Part shown: positions 49,272-59,368 of the stretch, one piece after another | Layout of the letters: every line of letters begins with the position of its first letter | How positions within the stretch are numbered: the first letter of the stretch is position 1 | Source of the DNA: Panicum virgatum | Taxonomy: Eukaryota > Streptophyta > Magnoliopsida > Poales > Poaceae | Assembly: GCF_016808335.1 (NCBI RefSeq) | Contig: NC_053136.1 | Coordinates: 62,001 to 126,000, forward strand | Reading direction: 5' to 3' | Length of the DNA: 64,000 nt | Translations under genes and position numbers: made by a program | Notes under the pieces: generated by a model | Database searches by the model: none | Told to the model about the DNA's origin: nothing | Seen by the model: only the letters and a program-made list of their open reading frames with translations

Positions 49272-52200
49272 ATGGTGAACACCAGGCGTGGTTCTGACCA
49301 GCAGGGGCAGAACAACCAGGGTCAGAACACCCAGGGGACCGGGATCCCGATGCCTCCGCCTTTGACTCCGGAGCAGTACTTCCAGCTCCAGATGCAGATG
49401 ATGGCTACCCTGAACAACATTGTTCAGACTCTTCAGCATGCTCACACTCAGCCTCCGCCTCCTCCACCGCCGCAGCCTCGCGACAGGCGTGCTGAGTTCC
49501 TGAGGGGTCACCCGCCGACGTTTTCTCACACGTCCGACCCTCTTCAGGCTGACGACTGGCTCCGTGCAGTGGAGCGTCAGCTGGACATCGCCCAGTGCGA
49601 TGATCGTGAGCGCGTCTTGTACGCAGCAGGACAGCTGCGAGGGGCAGCTTTGGACTGGTGGGAGTCCCACCCAGTTCACGACCGCGAGGCTCTCACGTGG
49701 CTCCAGTTCAGGGAGCGTTTCCGCAGCCACAACGTCCCCGCGGGCGTTATGAAGATGAAGCAGAAGGAGTTCCTTGCACTGAAGCAGGTAATCTTAAATA
49801 TAATCATTCAGCGGTTTCTTTTGAGCTAATGCCCCTTGTTCCATCCTTATGAAATCTTGAGTTAATCTTTCGATATCTATCCGTCTTTGTCACTTCAGGG
49901 AACTATGTCGGTCACGGAGTATCGTGATCGTTTTCTTCAGCTGGCTCGCTACGCCCCTGCCGATGTTGCGGATGACCGCAAGAAGCAGGAGCACTTCATG
50001 GAGGGTCTTGAGGACTACCTCCAGTATGCGCTGCTCAACCTCCGCTTCGACGACTTCAACCATCTGGTTGACAGCGCGCTCAACACTGAGCGCAAGCACC
50101 TGGAGATGGAGGACAAGAAGAGGAAGATTGTCCTCGTTGCTTCCGGCAGCAACACTCGTCCACGCCTCCAGCAGCCTCAGCAGTACCAGCAGCAGTACCG
50201 GCCTCCTCAGCAGTACCAGCAGAGGCCACCACAGCAGTACCCGCCTCGACAGCAGCAGCAGGCGGGGCATGGCCAGAGGTTACCGGCACCTCTGGCTCGT
50301 GCTGCTCCACCGGCACCGCAGGCTCCACGTCCGGCAGCTCCTACCGGACAGCAGGCTCAGGGACCTCCTCGCACCTGCTTTCACTGCGGCCAGCCGGGGC
50401 ACTACACCAACGCTTGCCCCCGGAAGGCGCAGGCGGGACAGCAGGGGCGCCCAGCTCAGCCCAGGGCGCCACTTCAGGGCAGAGTGAACCACGTGACGGC
50501 CGAGTCAGCGGCCGAGGCTCCCAACGTGGTTATTGGTACGTTCATGGTTAATTCATATCTAGCTACAATGCTTTTCGATACTGGTGCTACGCATTCCTTC
50601 ATTACTCAGTCTTTTGTCGAGCATCATGGTATTCATACTAGCACATTAAAGAGGTGCCTGTTAGTATCTTCACCGGGAGGACAGTTGAGGTCTCACACTT
50701 ACTGCCCGAGAGTCAGTGTTTCCTTGAGGGGAGTAGAGTTCTGTACTGATCTGATGGTGCTACACACCAAGGGCATTGATGTCATTCTGGGAATGGAGAC
50801 TCTGGCCAAGTGGGGAGTCCGGATAGATTGTGCTCAGAGGACAGTCTTGCTATCAGCATCCAGTGGCCAAGAGGTTGTTATCAGTGCAGTAGAGCCTTCT
50901 GGATTTCTTCATCAGATGGAGGCTAGACCCACGGATGGTATTCGCGTGGTGTCTGAATTCCCGGATGTCTTTCCGGATGATCTGCCAGGTATGCCGCCTA
51001 AACGCGCCATTGAGTTTTGTATTGATCTCTTGCCTGGCACAGCTCCTATTGCAAAGCGGCCCTACCGTATGGCACCTATAGAGCATGAAGAAGTTAGGAA
51101 GACTATTGATGAGTTGCTAGCCAAGGGCTATATCCGTCGCAGCTTCTCTCCTTGGGCTTTTCCATTATTGCTGGTAGATAAGAAGGATGGCTCGAAGAGG
51201 ATGTGTGTGGATTATCGGGAGCTGAATGCAGTCACTATCAAGAACAAGCATCCACTGCCCCGTATTGAGGATCTCTTCGATCTGCTTCGAGGTGCTCGTA
51301 TATTCTCGAAGATTGATCTTCGTTCGGGTTATTTTCAGCTGAGGATCCGTCCTGGGGATATTCCGAAGACGGCATTCACCTGCAAGTACGGGCTATATGA
51401 ATATACAGTCATGTCCTTCGGCTTGACTAATGCCCCGGCTTTCTTCATGCATCTGATGAACATGGTCTTCATGGATTATCTGGATGTCTTTGTGGTGATC
51501 TTTATTGATGATATTCTGATCTTCTCCAAGACAGAAGAAGAGCATGAGGAGCATCTGAGACTCGTGTTGCAGAGATTGAGAGAGCATCAGTTGTATGCCA
51601 AGTTCAGCAAGTGCGAGTTCTGGATTGACGAGGTTCCATTCCTCGGTCATGTTATCTCTCAGGGAGGCATTGCTGTTGATCCGAGCAAGGTGAAAAATGT
51701 GCTAGAGTGGGAGACACCGCAGACAGTAAAGGAAGTCAGGTCTTTCTTGGGCTTAGCTGGATACTATCGGAGGTTCATTGAGAATTTCTCCAAGATCGCG
51801 AAGCCTTTGACTTCTTTGCTGGAGAAGAATGTGGCTTTTGTATGGACTGATGAGCGCCAGATGGCCTTTGATGAGCTGAAGAAGAGGTTGACTACGGCGC
51901 CAGTCCTGACTCTGCCAGACCAGACAAAGAGGTTCACGGTGTATTGTGATGCTTCGAAGGATGGTCTTGGGTGTGTTCTGATGCAGGAGGGCAGAGTGAT
52001 AGCTTATGCGTCACGGCAGTTACGTCGGCATGAGCTGAATTATCCCACTCATGATCTTGAGTTAGCCGCAGTTGTACATGCTCTGAAGATTTGGAGACAT
52101 TACTTGTATGGACAGCGGTGTGATATCTACACTGATCACAAGAGCCTCAAGTACATTTTCATGCAGAATGAGTTGAACATGCGGCAGAGGAGATGGTTAG

Positions 52201-53840
52201 AGTTGGTCAAGGATTATGACCTGGAGATTCACTATCATCCGGGCAAGGCCAATGTTGTAGCAGATGCTCTGAGCAGAAGAAGTTATGTCAACATGGCCGT
52301 GGCTTTCCAGATGCCTCCAGAGTTATGTGAGGAGTTCGAGCAGTTGAGTCTGGGCTTCTTGCATCATACTTCGAGTGCAGCATTTGAGGCAGTACCGACT
52401 CTAGAGTCAGAGATCAGGTAGCATCAGAAAGATGATGAGAAGCTGCAGGAGATCCGTGAGTTGCTCAAGAAGGGCAAGGCTCCTCATTTCAGAGAGGATG
52501 ATTAGGGTACTTTGTGGTACAAGAACCGGATCTGTGTGCCAGATGTGAAGGATCTCCGGAAGTTGATTCTGAGTGAGGCCCATGATACAGCATACTCTAT
52601 TCATCCGGGCAGCACGAAGATGTATTATGATCTGAAGGAACGTTTCTGGTGGTATGGGATGAAGCGTTCAGTGGCAGAGTACGTGGCTATTTGTGACACC
52701 TGTCAGCGTGTCAAGGCTGAGCATCAGAGGCCAGTAGGTCTGTTACAGCCTTTGAAGATTCCAAAGTGGAAATGGGAGGAGATCACTATGGACTTCATTG
52801 TTGGATTGCCTCGTACTCAGAAAGGGTACAACTCCATTTGGGTAGTAGTGGATCGACTGACGAAGGTTGCTCACTTCATTCCAGTGAACACTACTTACTC
52901 CGGTGCTAGACTTGCAGAGTTGTACATCTCTCGGATTGTCTGTTTGCATGGTGTGCCCAAGAAGATCATATCTGACAGAGGGTCTCAGTTCACTTCTCGG
53001 TTCTGGGAGCAGCTCCATGATTCGTTGGATACGAAGCTGCGTTTCAGTACGGCTTATCACCCTCAGACAGATGGGCAGATAGAGAGAACCAACCAAGTGT
53101 TGGAGGATATGCTGAGAGCTTGTGCCATTCAGTACGGTACTAGTTGGGATAAGTGCCTGTCATATGCTGAGTTCTCATATAACAACAGCTATCAGGCCAG
53201 TCTGAAGAAGTCCCCCTTCGAGGCATTGTATGGCAGAAAGTGCAGGACTCCTCTCTATTGGGATCAGATTGGTGAGAAGCAGCTCTTTGGCCCTGAGATC
53301 ATAGATGATGCAGAGCAGATGGTTCAGGCTGTGCGAGAAAATCTGAGGATTGCACAGAGCAGACAGAAGAGCTATGCAGATGGCAAACGGAGAGACCTGA
53401 CTTTCAGTGTCGGTGATTATGTGTATCTGAAGGTGTCTCCAATGAGAGGAATCCGCAGATTTAATGTCAAGGGGAAGTTAGCACCTCGGTATGTGGGGCC
53501 ATTCAAGGTGCTAGAGTGGAAAGGCGAAGTTGCTTATCGCCTGGAGTTACCTCTCAGCCTCTCAGGAGTTCATGATGTCTTCCATATATCTCAGCTGAAG
53601 AGATGTCTGCGAGTACCCGAGGAGCAGGCACCACTGGATGGAGTAGATGTCCAGGAAGATCTGACTTATACCGAGCATCCAGTGAAAATTCTGGAGACAT
53701 CAGAGAGGGTTACTCGGAACAAGCGCATCAAGATGTGCAGGGTTCAGTGGAGTCATCACAGTGAAGCTGAGGCTACATGGGAGCGAGAAGATGAGCTGAT
53801 GAAGACATATCTAGATCTCTTTGCTAGCCAGCCCAGCTAA
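49272..53840 (+). pseudogene. Chromovirus Gag-Pol polyprotein, two in-frame TAG stops
   Basis: ATG at 49272 (MVNTRRGSDQQG). Gag runs across an intron-like gap (49788-49898) to a CCHC knuckle at 50375-50416 ([14 protein letters not shown]). The protease has [10 protein letters not shown] near 50574. RT shows [10 protein letters not shown] and FIDDILIF (51501-51524). RNase H has [10 protein letters not shown]. Integrase has the zinc region ending CDTCQRVK, then MDFIVGLP, ISDRGSQFTS and TDGQIERTNQ. The tail ILETSERVTRNK to EATWEREDEL is a chromodomain, thought to direct insertion to heterochromatin. TAG stops at 52419-52421 and 52503-52505 sit between RNase H and integrase; the frame is otherwise open to TAA at 53838-53840. 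Confidence 0.9.
49788..49898 (+). other. Intron-like gap in chromovirus Gag
   Basis: 111 nt with a GTAATC donor after AAG-CAG and a pyrimidine-rich CACTTCAG acceptor. It is phase 0: LALKQ before and [14 protein letters not shown] after form a normal uninterrupted Gag motif. The gap itself contains an in-frame stop (49827-49829). Confidence 0.7.
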
Positions 53841-53858
53841 ATCTCGGGGACGAGATTT
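53839..53858 (+). other. Perfect hairpin just upstream of the polypurine tract
   Basis: AAATCTCG, a GGGA loop, CGAGATTT. The stem overlaps the polyprotein stop codon and is followed at once by the purine tract. Confidence 0.75.
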
Positions 53859-53876
53859 CTTTAAGGGGGTAGGGTC
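53859..53876 (+). other. Chromovirus polypurine tract
   Basis: ctttaagggggtagggtc immediately precedes the 3' LTR at 53877, as needed for plus-strand DNA priming. Confidence 0.8.
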
Positions 53877-56800
53877 TGTAACACCCTAATTTAAATTCCA
53901 GCATTTTATAATAAACTTAATTGGCTTTATTTAATTTTCTAAGGTTTATTGTGTTAGACTTGCATTTAATCTAAATTTTTGTTCCTTAAGCAATTAAAAA
54001 TCTATCATAAGTATAAACTTGGTTGTTGCATCATGCTGGAGCATCTTTTCTTTTGTTGTTTGGTTAGAGTTTTGAATTCAAATTTATTTGAATTCATTGT
54101 CTTGAGTTTGAGTTTGAGTTTGAATAGAAATAGAAATAGAAAGGAAAAGAAACCCAAAAACCAGCCCAACCCAACCCTGAAACCAGCAGCCCAAACTGGC
54201 CCAGTGCGCCGGCCGGCCCGTCCCTTTTTTCCCTTTCCCCCGCGGCCCAGCCCGCTCGCATTGCTGCTCGGCCTGCCAGCGCCAGCGCCCACCAGCGCAG
54301 GCCCGCTTCGCCTCCTCTCCGCTGGCACCGCGGGCCCGCACGCCAGCGCCTGCAGCCGCCCGCGCCGCGTCATCCCTCCCCCTCCGCTGCGCCAACGGAC
54401 CCCGCCCTTCTTGCCGAGGATCGCGCCGCGCCTCCACGGCACGCTCCCCCAAGATGCCCGGGCCCCCCTTTAAATTGGCCGCAGCCCTGCGCCTCCCCCA
54501 TTTCCTCTCCACCGCCGCCGCCAGAACCTTCAAGCCCTAACCCTACGCCCCGCTCTGCTCCGCCGCCAAGAGAGCTTTGCGCCTCCGCAGGTACCTCCGC
54601 CGCCCAAATTTCTTCGCCGCCGGCGATCCCCGAATCTCCCTGACTCTCGTGTCACCGCCGCAGGAGCACCCCGCGTCAATCTGAGGCGTCCAGGAGCCCG
54701 GCGCACCCCTTCCTCGACCCCGGACGCGAGCTCCGTTCTCCTCCACCGCCGATCCCCGTCGCCAAGCACACCGCGCCGGCCTTCCCTTCAATCCAAAGCA
54801 CAGTGAGCACCCTCTCAACTCCCCGCTTCCTCTGCACTAGATGTAGTGGTCCGTAGGCCCCTTCCAAGGCCGGAACGGCACTCGTCGTCGCTCCGCGGTC
54901 GCCCTCGCCGCCCCTCGCCATGGCGAGCCCGACCCGCACCCTGATCCGCCAACCTGAGTGCCCAGAAGCATTTCCCATGTTCCTCTGACCCTCCCAGGCC
55001 CAATCATCGCTAGAATCCCAGCCCGGAGCACTGAGATTAGCGGCTCCGGCGGTGTGCCGCCGCGGGGGTGATCGCCGGAGAGCCAGCGCCGCCGCCCGCG
55101 CAGGGGATGTCTCTGAGCCGCCGGATCCACAGGCAATGGCCCTGATTAGATCGAGTTGCCGTCCAACCCGAGCCGCGCGATCGCGATCCGACATCCCAGG
55201 ATCGTGCGTACCGGTTCGCCCGCGCCCTTTTGCTAAAGAGAATCTGGGTTTATTCTAAATAAACCCGCAGTCCATCTCAGTTGAAATATATTTCCAAGTA
55301 TGCCCTTCCTTTTACGCTTTAGCCCCTGACTTTTCCAGTTTTCAAACCCGCAGTCCAGCCCCTGAGTTTTTATGCGTTAGCCCCTGGAGTTAGCATTTAA
55401 TTACGTCTAGGCCCTCGGTTTTAGCAGAAAAGTCCCTGGAACCCTGTTTTTATTACAAATAAGCCCCTGAACCTTGTTTTTAGCCTAGATTATGCGTTTT
55501 AGCTCCGTTTTAGGCGTTCTTTATGTCCACGCGATCGTTGTAATGTGTAGAACAGTTTAGGCTTAGTTTTTCTTGCTGTTTTTATGTATTGATGTACTGT
55601 TTCTTAGTTTTTATTAGTGTTTGCTTGTATGCTTATTATTGTGCATTGTTTTGGCCATGTGTTCGTGAGTAGACGCTGAGTTACCGGAGGAGCCCCAGTA
55701 CAAGTACCCGGAGCAGCCGTCTTCCGAGCAGTTTGAGCAGCAGCCAGAGCAGTACGAGGAAGGCAAGTATAACATGAACAACCCATCACTTTTAAATATA
55801 TTTTCATACTGCATTTAATTCTGTATGCCTATAAGGACTGTCCAAGCCACTTTTTATCCTTTATATATCCTTGGGTTGCATTTTGGTTAGTTGTGCTAGG
55901 TTGCTGCGCTATAACACACTCTGGTCCTTTTTAATTAATTTGACTAATGGTTTACTTGAATTTAATTCTGAGAGTGGCACTCTGTGTGGCTTGAGTGGCT
56001 CACTTCTCGTTAAAATTGGTTTGATAGAAACATGGTTTAGGGGGCCATCATGGTGCTTACTGCCTGGTTGGCCACTCTCCATAAGGACCGGTTCATAGAG
56101 CGACAACCTGGGACAACAGCGCTACCACAAGGCTAGAATGGGATAGACTTGGCTTACTAATTAGGTCTTTTTGGTTTGGAGTAACTTACTTGCGGGCAAG
56201 AGTAGTAAGCTTCAATGGTCCCTGCTCCTCCGGCTTGGTCTGTGCTTGGATTGCGCTCCTGTGCTTGTACCCCCGGAGGTGGGCCCCATCGTCGCTGACC
56301 TATCTCTCGCGGTTACGCCTTACCAACGAGATTCTTTGTAACGGCCTCGTAGTGAGTCGCTAGTCATCTCACCTAAGGAAGTGTGATGAACCTCTAGCGT
56401 AGCTCACGACTTGTGGGTAAAGATGTGCAATCTCTGCAGAGTGTAAAACTGGTATACTAGCCGTGCTCACGGTTATGAGCGGCCCAGATCCTCCTTTTGA
56501 TTAGTGGGGTTGTCTCCTTCCGACGAGGGAGGTGCCTCTCGGGGTTACCTTGGTGGCTTGGTTTTGGTTTGGTTCTCAGTAGTATCATGTTTAATCTTGA
56601 TTAATTACTATGTAACTGGGTTAATTGTAATTCATCAACTCGTAGTAAATAGCTTTAATAAAATTTTGCCAAGACTTAAAAGCTAATGCAGTCAGTCAGC
56701 CAGCCTAGAGCCTCATAGTTTGTGTTATACTTGTTGAGTACAAGTTGTGTACTCACTCTTGCCTCTTCTCTACTTTTTCCTCTTGGCTACGCTACTGCTG

Positions 56801-57119
56801 CTCAGTTCCTGCCGACACGAGGGAGTTCGTCCAGCGCTACCAGGACTACGAGGACTTCTAGGTGTTCGTCTCCCAGTCGACGTCCCTGTGGCGCCCTGCT
56901 TCAGCTTCGGAGAGCTTTATTCGTATTTTGTACTTCGCTTCCGCTGTATCAGACATTTTTGTCATTATTGTAATAAATAACATTCGTATTCGCTTTATTA
57001 TATCTTTTTACGTGATATGTGCTATGATATACTGTTCATTCTGTTGTATATACGTGTGACTTGATCCTGGCACGTATATGATTGCTCGGTTTATGTTCTT
57101 TTATAAACCGGGTGTTACA
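53877..57119 (+). repeat. 3' LTR of the chromovirus, full length
   Basis: 3243 bp. The section missing from the 5' LTR (54198-56004) is GC-rich at first, with a TATA-like tttaaatt at about 54469 and ccctaaccctacgcc downstream, then carries repeated agcccctga motifs (55320-55470). ORFs on both strands in the GC-rich part are composition artefacts. The end part matches the 5' LTR with few substitutions. Confidence 0.9.
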
Positions 57120-57316
57120 ATTTCTTTTTCTCTAATAGCAGACCATTCACATAACATAGAAGTATTATATTCATCATGAATTTTACTTCGTTTAAATTCG
57201 TACTGCTTAATTTCATCATCTAGAGCTTCCATTTTAAGCACAACTAAGATATTCCTGTAATTCTTGTATTCTAAAATATATCATAAATTCCCTTAAAATC
57301 AAATTTTAATAATCTT

Positions 57317-57329
57317 GGCTCTGATACCA
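57317..57329 (-). other. Caulimovirid primer-binding site, perfect copy
   Basis: On the minus strand TGGTATCAGAGCC, complementary to initiator tRNA-Met as in all caulimovirids. The copies in blocks 1 and 3 carry one or two substitutions (46208 and 59273). Confidence 0.85.
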
Positions 57330-58450
57330 GTATCACGGGAATACGCGCAAGAAATCGAATTTTCAAACTCACAAATTTAAAATCTCGAGTTACTATTCAC
57401 GGCACTAAAGTATCACGGGAATACGCGCAAGAAATCGAATTTTCAAACAAGCAAATTTAAAATCTCGAGTTACTATTCATGGCGCTATTAAAGTTCAGCT
57501 GGCACTATTCAAAATATCAGGTACTATTCAAATTTAGAATATGAATAGTGCTCGAGCACTTCAACTGAGTGGCTCAGGCACCCAAATTCACTTACTATTC
57601 GATACACTATGCATAGCACTTCTTGTGATTATGCAAATTATATGGTACTTGATTATGATGAGTTGATGCAGTATGGGTGTGCGATACTATTCAACGATAG
57701 CGATCTTCGTGGATGGTGGAAGAGTGCGTGATTATTATGCGGGTGATTAGCGAATATTAGGAGTAAAATTCAAGGCTAATGGCTATAGGATGATAGCGAC
57801 GTATGTGGATATGTGCTCGATTAGTATCTAATATGCAGGCGGGTTATGGTGTGCGTGCGATTCTCAGGATCTTTGGCAGGTTGGCGAAACCAAAAAATTC
57901 AGCCGGCGGAGTGTCTTATGCTTGTGTCAATCCTACTCGGTACTCACCGCATGCATCGCTAGCTTGCTTCAGAATCAGGCCTACCCGGTCTTCTCCCGAA
58001 CTAAAACCGGCCACGTGCACACAGGACTCAGGCTCTACCGTCTCCCCAGGCAGTTCCACCCGAAGGGAACACTTCTCTGCGGACACAGGCTCTCTCAGAC
58101 GCCTCTCCTAGGCTAAACGAGAGCAACTCAACGTAGAGGTTTCTCCTCTACGGTCCCTAGCATAGAGACATCGCCCCATATGAATGAGCTCAAAGGAAAG
58201 CAGGGAAATTCATAGGAAAGCTTAATCCATTTCCACAGAGCAAACTTACATACGGCTTTCCCTTTCGGGAAACCCCAAGCACTTACACAAACCTGGGATT
58301 ACCTTACAGGCGAAAGACGATTACAACAGCTCCCTTATTTCTATGCTACAATGGGAGTGAGATGGCTACTAATTAGGCGGAGTGGAGTGGCGGATGTCTT
58401 TGGTGGCTTTCGGTTCTACGCCCGGTTGTCGAGTGCTGCGTCTGGCTTCT

Positions 58451-58459
58451 CCTTTTATA
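58451..58459 (-). promoter_or_regulatory. Caulimovirid promoter TATA box, block 2
   Basis: TATAAAAGG on the minus strand, so transcription would run leftward toward block 1, converging with the promoter at 45181. Confidence 0.7.
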
Positions 58460-59081
58460 GATGGGAGGAGCCTTCTTGCTTAAGGAATCGCCTAGACACC
58501 CGGTGTCTTCAATTATCCTCCTTTACTGTTGCCTGGACAACTGGATGGTGGTGCTGCCATCAATAATTGTCTTGGCTGTAGTAGAACTCACTGTTCTGGA
58601 CGGCGGTGCTGGCTTCAATAATTGTCCTGCCTACAGTAGGACTCACTGTTGAAATTTCTATTTATTCCTTTTGCCTTGTCCACTTCCTTCACATGATATT
58701 CTCTGGATATATTCGAGAATATATTCGGTGTGTATAGTCTTCCACGCCCGAATGATTGATGTCGCAGACATCAAGCAAATACTCTGGCATGGTCAGACTA
58801 TACAGTAGCCTTGAATTTTACTCCTAATATTAGCTAATCACCCGCATAATAATCACGCACTCGTCCACCATCCACGAAGGTCGCTATCGTTGAATAGTAT
58901 CGCACACCCATACTGCATCAACTCATCATAATCAAGTACCATATAATTTGCATAATCACAAGAAGTGCTCTGCATAGTGTATCGAATAGTAAGTGAATTT
59001 GGGTGCCTGAGCCACTCAGTTGAAGTGCTCGAGCGCTATTCATATTCTGAATTTGAATAGTACCCGATATTTTGAATAGTG

Positions 59082-59275
59082 TCGTGAATAGTAACTCGAG
59101 ATTTTAAATTTGCTAGTTTGAAAATTCGATTTCTTGCGCGTATTCCCGTGATACTGGGATCCTGATATTTTGAATAGTGCCAGCTGAATTTGAATAGTGT
59201 CGTGAATAGTAACTCGAGATTTTAAATTTGCGAGTTTGAAAATTCGATTTCTTGCGCGTATTCCCGTGATACTAG
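59082..59275 (+). repeat. Duplicated unit before the caulimovirid primer site
   Basis: The segment containing taactcgagattttaaattt and ttcttgcgcgtattcccgtg occurs twice, about 117 bp apart, the second copy abutting the primer site. Block 1 has one copy; block 2 has two at 81-bp spacing. Confidence 0.85.
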
Positions 59276-59285
59276 TATCAGAGCC
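59273..59285 (+). other. Caulimovirid primer-binding site, block 3
   Basis: TAGTATCAGAGCC, one substitution from the initiator tRNA-Met complement, 84 nt upstream of the polyprotein ATG. Confidence 0.75.
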
Positions 59286-59368
59286 TGGTTATTAAAATTT
59301 GAATTTAGGGGAATTTGTGATATATTTTAGAGTAAAAGAATTAGTAGAATATCTCAGTTGAGTTTAAA

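Larger units (their letters stand above)
47267..57119 (+). mobile_element. Tekay-like chromovirus (Ty3), both LTRs, inserted in caulimovirid DNA
   Basis: 9853 bp bounded by TGTAACACCC and GGGTGTTACA, with the 5-bp target duplication ATTTC (47262-47266 and 57120-57124). It carries an initiator tRNA-Met primer site, Gag with CCHC knuckle, protease, RT, RNase H, integrase, C-terminal chromodomain and polypurine tract. A chromodomain and this domain order define plant chromoviruses; the Tekay/Del clade is my best fit. The LTRs are nearly identical where they align, so insertion is fairly recent, but the 5' LTR has a 1.8 kb deletion and pol has two stops. Confidence 0.93.
57120..58791 (-). mobile_element. 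Endogenous caulimovirid, block 2 (inverted), right part
   Basis: It continues the reverse complement: ORF1 start (to about 57233), a perfect initiator tRNA-Met primer site on the minus strand (57317-57329), leader, TATA box (58451-58459, minus) and the upstream promoter and intergenic region, ending near 58791. An 81-bp unit next to the primer site is duplicated (57330-57410 and 57411-57487). A perfect palindrome gtgctcgagcac lies near 57548. Confidence 0.88.

Noticed and set aside
54195..55200. GC-rich ORFs that look like a captured gene 5' end
   Set aside because: Frames on both strands, no domain, and the position matches the LTR promoter and untranslated zone.
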